Source: an uncultured Bacteroidales bacterium (GTDB lineage Bacteria; Bacteroidota; Bacteroidia; Bacteroidales; Paludibacteraceae). Taken from it: 64,000 nucleotides of DNA. The DNA is taken from positions 1 through 64,000 of the forward strand of contig ONEG01000003.1 of assembly GCA_900316845.1 (NCBI GenBank). Direction: 5' to 3'. Below the pieces are notes generated by a model. The model was not told where the DNA came from. It did not search any database and saw nothing but the letters and a program-made list of their open reading frames with translations. The translations under genes and the position numbers were made by a program. Numbering within the stretch: the first letter of the stretch is position 1; every line of letters starts with the position of its first letter. Shown one piece after another: positions 8,074 through 16,159 of the stretch.

Positions 8074-9501
8074 TTGATGATACAAGCAATTCAATTGATA
8101 CTCGCCCTTTCGTTTCTCGTGTTGATACACGAGTTGGGGCATTTTACGTTCGCAAAGATTTTCCACGTCCGCGTGGAGAAATTCTATCTGTTCTTCAATC
8201 CCTGGATCAGCCTCTTTAGGGCAAAGAAATTTGATGGCAAATGGCATTTCAAGTTCTTTGCGCCGAACGAAGACAAGGAGTGGGAGGCGCATCCCGAGAC
8301 CACGGAGTGGGGCATCGGATGGCTGCCTTTCGGCGGTTATTGCGCCATCGCCGGCATGGTCGATGAGACGCACTCGACGGATGACTTGGCGGCTGAACCG
8401 CAGGAGTGGGAGTTCCGCTCCAAACCGGCTTGGCAACGACTGCTCATCATCCTCGGAGGTATTTTAGTTAATTTCGTAGGGGCGCTCGTGATCTTCGCGA
8501 TGCTTCTCTGGCATTGGGGCTCGGACACGCTGCCACTTAGAAACGCTACGGAGGGATTGTATTTCTCGCAGATCATGCTGGACGAAGGATTTCAGCAGAA
8601 AGATAAGATCTTGACCATCAACGGTGTAGAACCGGAGTTGCGCGGCGACATCGTCCAGGCGCTTATCATCGAAGGCAAGCGCGACGTAGTCGTTCTTCGC
8701 GGCGAGGACACGCTTTCGCTGACGATGAGCGAAGATTTGGGAAACCGCCTCTTGGCGTACCAGAACGAGTACGACCGCGTGGAGCGTGAGAAGAAACGTG
8801 CGGATAAGAACTACCAGAAACAGCCTTTTGTGCTCCTTGCCGAGTGGATCCCGTGCGTGATTGATACCGTGCTTCCGGATTTTCCGGCGTACTATGCGGG
8901 TCTCCAGAAAGGCGATAGCGTCGTTTCTGTTGCAGACCAACCAACGCCGTCGTATTACGAGATGTCGCAGGAGCTGCGTCGGCATCCTTGCGACTCCATC
9001 TCCGTCGGTTATTACCGCAATGGAGAGTTGCAGACCGCCCGCGTCTTCTTGGGTGATCAATGTATGTTAGGCATTCAGGCGCGTATCGACCTGCAGATGG
9101 AGCATACATCCTATACGTTCCTGCAATCCATCCCTGCAGGTATCCGTTATGGATGGGAGATCTTGGAGAGTTACGTCAAGCAGTTCCGCCTCGTCTTCAC
9201 CAAAGAGGGTGCGCAGTCGCTCGGCGGCTTCGGAGCTATCGGTTCGATGTTCCCGTCCGTATGGAGCTGGTACTTGTTCTGGCACATGACGGCCTTCTTG
9301 AGCATCATCCTCGCCTTCATGAACTTCCTGCCGATTCCTGCGCTCGACGGCGGATACATCCTCTTCCTGCTCGTAGAGATTATCACGCGGCATAAACCCA
9401 GCGATAAGTTCCTCGAGCGGGCAAACGAGATCGGTTTCTGGCTCTTGCTGGCACTCCTGATTTTTGCAAATGGAAACGATATCTTAAAACTGTTTTTCTA
9501 A
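8074..9501 (+). CDS. rseP: RseP-type site-2 membrane metalloprotease
   Basis: An inner-membrane zinc protease of the S2P/M50 family that cleaves anti-sigma factors or signal-peptide remnants within the membrane. The zinc motif HELGH is at residues 19-23 in the first helix. The second half of the active site, PALDGGYIL, is near 420 in the penultimate helix region. Between them are a PDZ-containing periplasmic part (about 150-350, with the GLQKGDSVVSV core) and flanking hydrophobic segments. The length of 475 is usual for Bacteroidota RseP. It follows dxr, the same isoprenoid/envelope order seen in many bacteria. The stop codon TAA shares its last base with the next gene's ATG, implying coupled translation. 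Confidence 0.95.
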   Translation: MMIQAIQLILALSFLVLIHELGHFTFAKIFHVRVEKFYLFFNPWISLFRAKKFDGKWHFKFFAPNEDKEWEAHPETTEWGIGWLPFGGYCAIAGMVDETHSTDDLAAEPQEWEFRSKPAWQRLLIILGGILVNFVGALVIFAMLLWHWGSDTLPLRNATEGLYFSQIMLDEGFQQKDKILTINGVEPELRGDIVQALIIEGKRDVVVLRGEDTLSLTMSEDLGNRLLAYQNEYDRVEREKKRADKNYQKQPFVLLAEWIPCVIDTVLPDFPAYYAGLQKGDSVVSVADQPTPSYYEMSQELRRHPCDSISVGYYRNGELQTARVFLGDQCMLGIQARIDLQMEHTSYTFLQSIPAGIRYGWEILESYVKQFRLVFTKEGAQSLGGFGAIGSMFPSVWSWYLFWHMTAFLSIILAFMNFLPIPALDGGYILFLLVEIITRHKPSDKFLERANEIGFWLLLALLIFANGNDILKLFF

Positions 9502-10016
9502 TGGAGTATTTCGTTCATGAGTCGTCCTACGTGGATGAAGGATGCCAAATAGGCAAGGGTACGAAGATCTGGCATTTCAGCCATATAATGTCCGGCTGTG
9601 TTATCGGCGAAGATTGTAATATCGGTCAGAACGTGGTGATCTCACCGGACGTTGTACTCGGTCGTAATTGTAAGATCCAAAATAACGTCTCCGTTTATAC
9701 GGGCGTGCGGTGCGAGGACGATGTGTTCCTCGGTCCGTCGATGGTCTTCACGAACGTCATCAACCCCCGTGCAGCGGTCAGCCGCAAAGATGAGTACCGC
9801 CAGACAATCCTCAAGAGAGGTGTCTCGGTGGGTGCTAACGCCACCATCGTCTGCGGTCACACGCTCGGCGAATACTGCCTCATCGGCGCAGGCTCGGTGG
9901 TGACCAAAGATGTACCGCCTTATGCCCTCATGGTCGGCAATCCCGCCAAACAAATTGGCTGGGTCAACGCCCATGGAGATAAATGCGCTTCACTTGAGGA
10001 AGCCATGAAAGATTAA
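9501..10016 (+). CDS. Left-handed beta-helix N-acetyltransferase, WbpD/WlbB-like
   Basis: The 171-residue protein is almost entirely hexapeptide repeats (for example GCVIGEDCNIGQNVVI) that form a left-handed beta-helix trimer. The opening KIWHFSHI, the FTNVINPRA loop and the ending VPPYALMVGNPAKQIGWV match acetyl-CoA-dependent enzymes that acetylate the 3-amino group of UDP-linked amino-sugar uronates during O-antigen synthesis. The exact sugar substrate cannot be read from sequence. Its start overlaps the rseP stop by one base. No other sugar nucleotide genes are adjacent, so the pathway partners must be elsewhere. Confidence 0.85.
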   Translation: MEYFVHESSYVDEGCQIGKGTKIWHFSHIMSGCVIGEDCNIGQNVVISPDVVLGRNCKIQNNVSVYTGVRCEDDVFLGPSMVFTNVINPRAAVSRKDEYRQTILKRGVSVGANATIVCGHTLGEYCLIGAGSVVTKDVPPYALMVGNPAKQIGWVNAHGDKCASLEEAMKD

Positions 10017-10047
10017 ATGGTAAATCTAAATGACCAAATTGTAAATG
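10013..10047 (+). repeat. GTAAATG-type heptamers at a gene junction
   Basis: TTAAATG, GTAAATC, TAAATGA, CCAAATT and GTAAATG cover the acyltransferase stop codon and the spacer before the DUF4293 gene. Confidence 0.75.
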
Positions 10048-10052
10048 ACTTT

Positions 10053-10505
10053 ATGATACAACGAATTCAGACACTTTATTTATTGGCCGTTGTGGCTTTA
10101 GGCATTGCCCTGATCTGGCTTCCGGTACTTCAATTAGTGACGCCCGAAGAAGCCGCAGAGTTGCAAATATACGAGCTGAGCGCCATCGGTGGCGCACCGC
10201 TGCAAGGTCTCTGGGGACTGCTCCTCACGACGATTCTTATTCCTGCTTTAGCGCTCGTGGATATCTTTCTCTATAAGAAACGCATTCTCCAGGCGCGGCT
10301 GAATATCTTCCTCACGATGCTCTGCTTGGGCTACTACGGCGTGTTGGCGATTTATGTATGGCAGGCAAAGCTGGCGTTGGGCGTGGAGTGGCACATCCTT
10401 CCTTGGGCGTCATTCCCATTGATTTGTATGGTGTTAACCCTCATGGCTACACGCCGGATCCTCAAAGATGAGGCACTCGTGCGTGCAGCTGATAGAATTC
10501 GATAA
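10053..10505 (+). CDS. DUF4293 four-helix membrane protein
   Basis: The 150-residue protein begins MIQRIQTLYLLAV, the characteristic opening of the Bacteroidota DUF4293 family, and has four hydrophobic helices with a long second loop and a basic C-terminus. Function is unknown in the family. I chose the ATG at 10053 rather than an in-frame ATG at 10017, because the upstream codons are made of the GTAAATG repeat and the family starts at MIQRIQ. The gene lies two bases before the MscS-type channel. Confidence 0.85.
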   Translation: MIQRIQTLYLLAVVALGIALIWLPVLQLVTPEEAAELQIYELSAIGGAPLQGLWGLLLTTILIPALALVDIFLYKKRILQARLNIFLTMLCLGYYGVLAIYVWQAKLALGVEWHILPWASFPLICMVLTLMATRRILKDEALVRAADRIR

Positions 10506-10507
10506 GT

Positions 10508-11515
10508 ATGAATCCGCTCTTGTTTATTTTTCTTCAGGTAGCTGCTCCGACGCCCGAAGAGATAGAAGCCAAAAGGGACTCCCTCCGTGCCGGCGCGCGG
10601 ATGATGATTGAGACCGCGAAGAACGACCCGCAAACATTCTGGCAAGAGGTTGGCGAGTCGATGCTGCACTTTGGAATCAAGGTTTTGGCAGCTCTCCTGC
10701 TCTTCGTCATCGGAATGTTGCTCATCCGGTGGGTGAAGAATATCCTCAATCGGGTGTTTGCGCGTAGAAAGACCGAACCGACGATCGCTTCGTTCGTTTC
10801 CTCGTTTGTCTCCATCTCTATGACCATCCTTCTGGTGGTTATTACGGTTAGTACCTTAGGCGTGAATACCACTTCGCTGGCTGCTCTCTTGGCTGCCGGA
10901 GGTATGGCAATAGGTATGGCGCTCTCGGGAACCGTCCAAAACTTCGCAGGAGGAATTATGCTGCTCGCCTTCAAGCCTTTCAAAGCAGGTGATTTCATTG
11001 AGGCACAAGGCACTTCGGGAAAGGTGATTGAGGTGAATATCACGGCGACGAAAATTCTGACGATAGACAACCGCGTGGTGATTCTACCTAATGGCGCACT
11101 CTCCAACGGCGTGATCAATAACTTCAACGGTCGTCCGCTAAGGCGTGTGGAGTGGAATGTGAGCGTCTCTTACGGTGTGGATGCTGCAAAATGCAAGGAG
11201 GCAATTTATGCGATACTGAACTCCGAACCACGGATACTGCAGGCAGATACAGATATGAAGCAACTTTATGAGGAACTCAATATATCCGCTTATCAGCTCT
11301 CGACCGTCAATTACCGGATGGACGCTATCCCGGCGCCATTTGTGGCACTCAAGAGTTTGAACGAAAACGACATCACTTTTGTGGTGCGCGCGTGGGTACG
11401 TGCGGACGATTATTGGGATGTGTTCTTCGCGCTCCAGGAGCGATTCTATACCGAACTCCCGCCGCAAGGCTTCACCTTCGCTTATCCTCACATGGATGTC
11501 ACGATGGTGAATTAA
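10508..11515 (+). CDS. MscS-family small-conductance mechanosensitive channel
   Basis: An inner-membrane channel that opens under membrane tension to release osmolytes. The 335-residue protein has about three to four helices. The pore helix is Ala/Gly-rich (LAALLAAGGMAIGMALSG, near 125-145), followed by the beta domain VKPFKAGDFIE-type segment (FKPFKAGDFIE) and NRVVILPNGALSNGVINNF, both diagnostic for MscS. The C-terminal alpha/beta domain is complete. Start at ATG 10508, directly after the DUF4293 gene. The stop is followed at once by the ATTACGA repeat. Confidence 0.93.
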   Translation: MNPLLFIFLQVAAPTPEEIEAKRDSLRAGARMMIETAKNDPQTFWQEVGESMLHFGIKVLAALLLFVIGMLLIRWVKNILNRVFARRKTEPTIASFVSSFVSISMTILLVVITVSTLGVNTTSLAALLAAGGMAIGMALSGTVQNFAGGIMLLAFKPFKAGDFIEAQGTSGKVIEVNITATKILTIDNRVVILPNGALSNGVINNFNGRPLRRVEWNVSVSYGVDAAKCKEAIYAILNSEPRILQADTDMKQLYEELNISAYQLSTVNYRMDAIPAPFVALKSLNENDITFVVRAWVRADDYWDVFFALQERFYTELPPQGFTFAYPHMDVTMVN

Positions 11516-11517
11516 AA

Positions 11518-11559
11518 ATTACGAATTACGAATTACGGATTACGGATTACGAATTGGAG
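11518..11559 (+). repeat. ATTACGA heptamer repeat at the rlmN start
   Basis: Five 7-bp units (ATTACGA/ATTACGG) and a sixth, ATTGGAG, fill the gap between the channel gene and the first conserved codons of rlmN. No ATG in the rlmN frame occurs in or just upstream of it. Confidence 0.9.
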
Positions 11560-12648
11560 GCGCTTTTAGGTAAAACATTAAGTGAGCTGCAAGAGGTAGC
11601 ATTGAGCGTTGGCTTGCAGAAGTTCGCCGGCAAACAGTTGGCGGAGTGGCTTTATGTGCGTCGCGTGAAGTCCTTTGACGAGATGACGAATATCTCCCTC
11701 AAAGGGCGTGAAGCGCTCAAGGCGAACTATACCATCGGTCGTCATGCGCCCGTTCGAGAGGCCATCAGTCAAGATGGCACGAGAAAGTACCTCTTTGAAG
11801 TAAGCTTTCAGCATTCAGCCACCAGCAATCAGCCATCAGAAAGGTTTTTTATCGAAACGGTCTATATTCCTGAAGAAGACCGAGCAACGCTTTGCGTCTC
11901 GACTCAGGCAGGTTGTAAAATGGGCTGTCGTTTCTGCATGACCGGAACCTTAGGCTTTCATGGCCATCTCTCTGCAGCGGAGATACTCAATCAGGTCTTT
12001 GAGATCGATGACATAGCTGTCCGCCATCAGCAGTCAGCCCTTAGTAATCTTGTTTATATGGGCGAAGGCGAACCGATGGATAATATCAATGAAGTGCTTC
12101 GTTCCTTAGAGGTTCTGACATCGCCGTATGGCTGCGCATGGTCGCCCAAACGCATCACCGTCTCTACGGTCGGCATTCCGGCGATGAAGCGCTTTATAGA
12201 AGAGAGCGAGTGTCATCTCGCGGTGTCGATGCATAATCCTTTTCCCGCAGAGCGTGCAGAGATCATGCCGGCGGAGAAGATATTTTCCATAGCTGAGGTG
12301 GTAAAACTACTCAAGAACTACGACTGGGCGCATCAACGACGCGTCAGCTTTGAATATATCTGCTGGGCAGGGTTGAGTGACACCCCTCGCCACGCGAAGG
12401 AACTGATCCGGCTCTTGCGAGGTTTGCCTTGCCGCATCAATCTCATCCGGTTTCATGAAGGCGTGGAGGAGGTTGCAACCACGAATAAAGAAAGCCGACA
12501 TTTTCCGGCTTCCAATGAGAAACAGATGGAGTGGTTGCGAGATTACCTGACCGCTAACGGCATCACTACCACCATCCGTCGTTCCCGCGGAGAAGATATT
12601 CTCGCTGCCTGCGGCATGCTCGTTAATTCGTTAGAGCATCTTGCTTAA
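11554..12648 (+). CDS. rlmN: Dual-specificity 23S rRNA/tRNA A2 methyltransferase
   Basis: A radical SAM enzyme that methylates C2 of A2503 in 23S rRNA and A37 in tRNAs. The radical SAM cysteines are Cys121, Cys125 and Cys128 (CKMGCRFC). The family motifs GEGEPMDN, VSTVGIPAMKRF and the C-terminal TTIRRSRGEDILAACGML with its conserved catalytic Cys are present. The first plausible start is TTG 11554, giving 364 residues and the expected N-terminus (LLGKTLSELQE). No ATG is available in frame, apparently because a heptamer repeat occupies the junction. Two further heptamer blocks (11806-11840 and about 12018-12045) add variable residues. The 3' end overlaps the convergent LytTR gene by 18 bp. Confidence 0.95.
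   Translation: MEALLGKTLSELQEVALSVGLQKFAGKQLAEWLYVRRVKSFDEMTNISLKGREALKANYTIGRHAPVREAISQDGTRKYLFEVSFQHSATSNQPSERFFIETVYIPEEDRATLCVSTQAGCKMGCRFCMTGTLGFHGHLSAAEILNQVFEIDDIAVRHQQSALSNLVYMGEGEPMDNINEVLRSLEVLTSPYGCAWSPKRITVSTVGIPAMKRFIEESECHLAVSMHNPFPAERAEIMPAEKIFSIAEVVKLLKNYDWAHQRRVSFEYICWAGLSDTPRHAKELIRLLRGLPCRINLIRFHEGVEEVATTNKESRHFPASNEKQMEWLRDYLTANGITTTIRRSRGEDILAACGMLVNSLEHLA
11806..11840 (+). repeat. NNTCAGC heptamer repeat inside rlmN
   Basis: TTTCAGC, ATTCAGC, CACCAGC, AATCAGC and CATCAGA encode the Ser/Gln/Pro-rich insert SFQHSATSNQPS in a region where RlmN proteins vary. Confidence 0.8.
12018..12045 (+). repeat. Second NNTCAGC-type repeat inside rlmN
   Basis: TGTCCGC, CATCAGC, AGTCAGC and CCTTAGT form a shorter, more degraded block that encodes AVRHQQSALS. 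Confidence 0.6.
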
Positions 12649-13419
12649 CTGCTCGTAGTATTTCGGCGAAACAGGAACGGGTTTGTTGGTGCTGTCCAGT
12701 TCTGCTTGAATAAATCCCTCTTTATCACGTCTAAGAACCGTCACATGTCGGGGATTGACGAAGTATGACCGCTGGCAACGGATGATGCCGTGTTTGGTCA
12801 TGAGGTCTTCGATGCCGCGCATCGTCTGACGCAGCGAATATTCTTTTAGTTTCTCTCCCTCCAAATAATGAATTGAGACGTAGTTCTCGCGCGCTTCTAT
12901 ATAGAGTAGTACATCGTGCGCGATGACTAATTTCAGCCGTCCGGTACTGTCTGTAAATCGTACCAGGTCTTCTTCCGCTGCCTCTTCTTCATCCGGATAA
13001 ATCAACGCAAAGAGCAATGCCATGATGATATATAAATAGGGCAGGGTAGAGAACGAGAGACGGAGACATTGCGCGAGCGCAGGGAAGTACCCGTAATCTC
13101 CATATATCAATGCCATGTAAAGCGCTGCGAAGCAGGAGAAGATAATCACTTCCAAGAACGACCACAAGCTGTACTGCCACCAGCTGAACCGATGTCCCTT
13201 TCCGACAATCGTCATTACCGGTCGTGAGATCGCCATGACGCCGATTAAGATGCTGGAGAGCATCAGGGCGTTGAAGATTGTCCCTAAACCTGCGTCCAGG
13301 AACTCGGTCATCCATTGACTATCGTATATCAGGATGAAACTCAGGAAGAATACCGGCAGAATGAACACATGTAGCAATAATGTGGTCAATGAGAGTAGCG
13401 AAGAAGGAATTTTTGTCAT
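12631..13419 (-). CDS. Membrane-bound LytTR-family transcription regulator
   Basis: The protein has about four transmembrane helices (residues 10-130) and a C-terminal LytTR DNA-binding domain (about 155-262) with IEARENYVSIHYL, SLRQTMRGIEDLM and IIRCQRSYFVNPRHV. Such integral-membrane LytTR proteins without a receiver domain are common in Bacteroidota; their signals are mostly unknown. I chose the ATG at 13419 (262 residues) over one 15 codons upstream because a good AGGAG lies nine bases before it and the product then begins MTKIPSSLL. Two copies of a 14-bp word upstream (13463-13530) could be its binding sites. It is divergent from the two small genes at 13.6-14.2 kb, which it may control. 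Confidence 0.9.
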   Translation of the reverse strand: MTKIPSSLLSLTTLLLHVFILPVFFLSFILIYDSQWMTEFLDAGLGTIFNALMLSSILIGVMAISRPVMTIVGKGHRFSWWQYSLWSFLEVIIFSCFAALYMALIYGDYGYFPALAQCLRLSFSTLPYLYIIMALLFALIYPDEEEAAEEDLVRFTDSTGRLKLVIAHDVLLYIEARENYVSIHYLEGEKLKEYSLRQTMRGIEDLMTKHGIIRCQRSYFVNPRHVTVLRRDKEGFIQAELDSTNKPVPVSPKYYEQLSKML

Positions 13420-13462
13420 AATTTTAGTCTCCTTTATCAAAGTGACGAAATGGATTGTGTCC

Positions 13463-13530
13463 ATTTTTCGTCCCTATATTTGTGTTTTAGCCGTCAAAAC
13501 GGCTTGTTTAGTCACTATTTTTAGTCCCTA
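13463..13530. promoter_or_regulatory. Direct repeat, candidate LytTR operator
   Basis: ATTTTTCGTCCCTA (13463-13476) and ATTTTTAGTCCCTA (13517-13530) match at 13 of 14 positions and are 54 bp apart, close to five helical turns. They lie between the LytTR gene and the divergent promoter. LytTR regulators bind direct repeats, so self-control and control of the divergent genes are plausible inferences. Confidence 0.45.
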
Positions 13531-13540
13531 ATCACAATTA

Positions 13541-13572
13541 GTTGTCAGGGTTGCGAAAAAGCAGTAATTTTG
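13541..13572 (+). promoter_or_regulatory. Promoter for the two small divergent genes
   Basis: TAATTTTG (13565-13572) is a full -7 match. GTTG at 13541-13544, 20 bases upstream, is a three-of-four -33 element. The expected transcript start is about 40 bases before the small ORF at 13621. Confidence 0.65.
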
Positions 13573-13620
13573 CACCGTTTTTAAATCAACATTGTATCAT
13601 CTATTTAAATTCAAACGCAT

Positions 13621-13716
13621 ATGAAAACAGTTAAACGAATTGGAATGGACGCGCTGGTAGCGATTTATTGCTTACAAATACCGGCAGTAATTATTTATTT
13701 AGTTATTAATCTTTAA
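13621..13716 (+). CDS. 31-residue single-helix membrane peptide
   Basis: An ATG at 13621 opens 31 codons. The product has a basic N-terminus (MKTVKRIGMD) and a hydrophobic helix of about 20 residues, ending at TAA 13714-13716. It lies 40-50 bases after a promoter and just before the gene at 13745, with which it is probably co-transcribed. Its position and its membrane-peptide character support a real gene, but no family is recognised. Confidence 0.5.
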   Translation: MKTVKRIGMDALVAIYCLQIPAVIIYLVINL

Positions 13717-13744
13717 GTAATTAACTTATTAAATCACTATATTT

Positions 13745-14242
13745 ATGGACAAGACCCTTATTATTCAGCCTGAGAGCGGATTGCAGTACAACTGGCAAGC
13801 TATCGCAGCTAATCCAAGTGGACAACATGAGCCTGTAATGGATTTAGTGGCATACAAAGCGCAATATACTAATAAGATTGCGCAAGCGCGCGCACACGGG
13901 CAAGAACCTGTTTTGGTTAGTCTGCCTATTATGGACGAGAATCGCTATTTCGCCTTTATCACGCGTGGCATGTCGATGCAGGAACGCAAGAACCTTTTAT
14001 ATTGGCTTGGCGGTAAGACCGAGCGTCTGAGGAATATCCATGCCCTCTATAACCTTTCGCTCTTCCGCCTTGCGGCGCAGCAATGCGTGCATATTATCGA
14101 TATTACTTCGCCCATGCTCGCGAGTGCTCATTACGAGCAACTCCTCGAGCAAGACGGTGTGACGCTATCCCCTGAGGGACAGCAGCTGGTCGATAACGAG
14201 TTATCGACGCTTATTAGCCGCTTTGGCCTGCTCGCGAGCTAA
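13745..14242 (+). CDS. SGNH/GDSL hydrolase-like protein, apparently degenerate
   Basis: The 165-residue product resembles the C-terminal two thirds of SGNH hydrolases: a strand EPVLVSLPIMDENRYF, a helix-rich part with HALYNLSLFRLA, then VHIIDITSPML and QDGVTLSPEGQQL, where the active family has DxxHPxxxG. The N-terminal GDS block with the catalytic Ser is missing. The His of the last motif is replaced (DGVTLSPEG), so a normal esterase reaction is unlikely. It may be a binding protein or a decayed gene kept under its own promoter. Its 3' end overlaps the convergent yidC by 42 bp. Confidence 0.6.
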   Translation: MDKTLIIQPESGLQYNWQAIAANPSGQHEPVMDLVAYKAQYTNKIAQARAHGQEPVLVSLPIMDENRYFAFITRGMSMQERKNLLYWLGGKTERLRNIHALYNLSLFRLAAQQCVHIIDITSPMLASAHYEQLLEQDGVTLSPEGQQLVDNELSTLISRFGLLAS

Positions 14243-16111
14243 GCGTTGCTGCTCGCGTTGCATCTTTTCCAAACGCTCCATAAAGCCGGACTTAGGTTTT
14301 CCGGCTTTTTTCTTTTTATTCGCCTCCATCTCCGCTAACATCTTCTCATCATTGAGCGTCCAGCGGAAGATCATCGTCTGCAGGATGGTGAAGAAGAGCG
14401 AAAGGAGGTAGTAGTAGCTCAGACCTGCTGCGTAGTCATTGAAGATGAAGAGGAACATGAGCGGCATCGCGTACATCATGTACTTCATGAATTTCATGTT
14501 CGGGTCTGTAGCCTGCGATTGCATCGTGATATAGGTGTAACCGATGTTACAGATGGTCATCAAGAGACAGAAGAGGGACAGGTGGTCGCCGAGTAGCGGG
14601 ATGTTAAAGCCCCAATGGAAGACGGCGTCGTACGTAGAGAGGTCCTCTGCCCACCACAGTGACTTGCCACGCAGCTCGATAGCTGTCGGCAAGAACCAGA
14701 ACATCGCCATCAAGACGGGGAACTGGAAGAGCATCGGCAGACAGCCGGACATAGGGCTGACTCCTGCTTGCTGGTAGAGTTGCATGGTTGCCTGCTGACG
14801 TTCCTGCATCTTCTCTGCGGGGTATTTCTCGTTGATAGCATCGATCTGCGGCTTCAATGCGCGCATTTTTGCGCTCGATTTATAGGAGACGAACACAAAC
14901 GGCAGGATGATCAGCTTGATGACGATGGTCATTAAGAGAATCACGATACCGATGTGGAGACCCCAACTGGTGAAGAGGTCAAACATAGGGATGACGAGCG
15001 CGGTATTAATCCAGCTCACGATCTTCCATCCTAATGGTACCAGCTTGTTGAGGTACAGACGCTCGTCTTTCTCTTTGCCTTCGTCGTACGCTTTGAGCGT
15101 GTGGTAATGGTTCGGACCGCAGTAGAAACGGAAACCCGTCGGGTTCTTGCCCGAGAGGTCAAACGGCACAGAGGTCTGCGCGGCGTACTCCTTGATGTAG
15201 CCGGAATGTTTGCCTTGTAAGGTCGAGTGGAGCTCCGTCGAGGTGAACGCATCATCTGCGATGAGGACGGTTGAGAAGAACTGGTCCTTGTAGCCAATCC
15301 ATTTGATGCGCGCGGATTCTTTCTGGCTGTCATCTTTGCTCTCACTCAGTTTCTCCATCTCGCCGCCGACGAGCATGTATTGCAGCTGCGCGTAGCGCTC
15401 CTCGAACTTACGTCCCTGCTCTTGTTGGGGGATGAGTTGACGCCACTGAAGTTCGAGCGTGTTGACGTTCTGCGCCAGCTCGGTCTGCATGTTATGCGGT
15501 GCTACGGAGAGGTGCACCATATAGTCCTCGGAGAGCTCATAGATAAAATCTATATAGGCGTCCGAAGCGGATGTCGGCAGACGAAGGATAGCTTTGTCGG
15601 GTTCCTCGCTCTTCACCGGAGTGAAGTACAGGTTGGCAGTCTGCAGAATACGGTTGTTAGCGGTGATAAGGGTCAGACCGAACGCACTCTCGTCTGCACG
15701 GAAGAGGCAGAGCGGATTGATACTGTCGCCCGAAGCATGATACTCCAATAACTCCGCACGCTCAATGCGACCGCCTAAGGTGGAGAGTGTTAGTTTCAGA
15801 TGCTCGTTTGCGAGGGTAATATACTGCTCTTCCCCTTGTGCTGCTACTGCAAAAGTGCCATAAGCGGCTTGTAGGCGCTCTTGTATCTGCTCCTCGGTAA
15901 CGATGGTCTCACTCTGTTGTGTCTGAGAGACTACCATCTGCAAGGAGTCGGAAATACGTTGTGTCTCCGCTTCGAGGAGACGGGCAGCGTTAATTGAGTC
16001 TTGTACGTGTTGGCGATGCGCCAGCTCCTCTTTGGAGGGACGGTTGAGCATCGTAAAACCAACGATAATTGCGGCTATCAGTAAAAAGCCAATCCAAGTG
16101 TTTTTATCCAT
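14201..16111 (-). CDS. yidC: Membrane protein insertase YidC
   Basis: This protein inserts and folds inner-membrane proteins, alone or with SecYEG. The 636-residue protein has the Gram-negative layout: an N-terminal helix (MDKNTWIGFLLIAAII), a large periplasmic beta domain (about 60-350), and five conserved helices with LMTIVIKLIILPF, the cytoplasmic hairpin MRALKPQIDAI and the PVLMAMFWFLP segment. It ends in a basic tail (KKKKAGKPKSG, AKAANKRR) that can contact the ribosome. It is the last gene of the mfd-kdsB-deoD-OMP-yidC run and follows a TCAAAT repeat. Confidence 0.97.
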   Translation of the reverse strand: MDKNTWIGFLLIAAIIVGFTMLNRPSKEELAHRQHVQDSINAARLLEAETQRISDSLQMVVSQTQQSETIVTEEQIQERLQAAYGTFAVAAQGEEQYITLANEHLKLTLSTLGGRIERAELLEYHASGDSINPLCLFRADESAFGLTLITANNRILQTANLYFTPVKSEEPDKAILRLPTSASDAYIDFIYELSEDYMVHLSVAPHNMQTELAQNVNTLELQWRQLIPQQEQGRKFEERYAQLQYMLVGGEMEKLSESKDDSQKESARIKWIGYKDQFFSTVLIADDAFTSTELHSTLQGKHSGYIKEYAAQTSVPFDLSGKNPTGFRFYCGPNHYHTLKAYDEGKEKDERLYLNKLVPLGWKIVSWINTALVIPMFDLFTSWGLHIGIVILLMTIVIKLIILPFVFVSYKSSAKMRALKPQIDAINEKYPAEKMQERQQATMQLYQQAGVSPMSGCLPMLFQFPVLMAMFWFLPTAIELRGKSLWWAEDLSTYDAVFHWGFNIPLLGDHLSLFCLLMTICNIGYTYITMQSQATDPNMKFMKYMMYAMPLMFLFIFNDYAAGLSYYYLLSLFFTILQTMIFRWTLNDEKMLAEMEANKKKKAGKPKSGFMERLEKMQREQQRLAREQAKAANKRR

Positions 16112-16130
16112 TTATATATTGTTTAGAATT

Positions 16131-16158
16131 TCAAATGTCAAATTTCAAATATCAAATT
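16131..16158. repeat. TCAAATN heptamer repeat
   Basis: Four 7-bp units (TCAAATG, TCAAATT, TCAAATA, TCAAATT) fill the gap between yidC and the upstream outer membrane protein gene. Confidence 0.85.
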
Positions 16159-16159
16159 T

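Noticed and set aside
10017..10052. Upstream start for the DUF4293 gene
   Set aside because: These codons are part of a heptamer repeat, and the family begins at the MIQRIQ encoded from 10053.
11392..11553. Long N-terminal extension of rlmN from 11392
   Set aside because: It lies inside the mechanosensitive channel gene in another frame and encodes no RlmN sequence.
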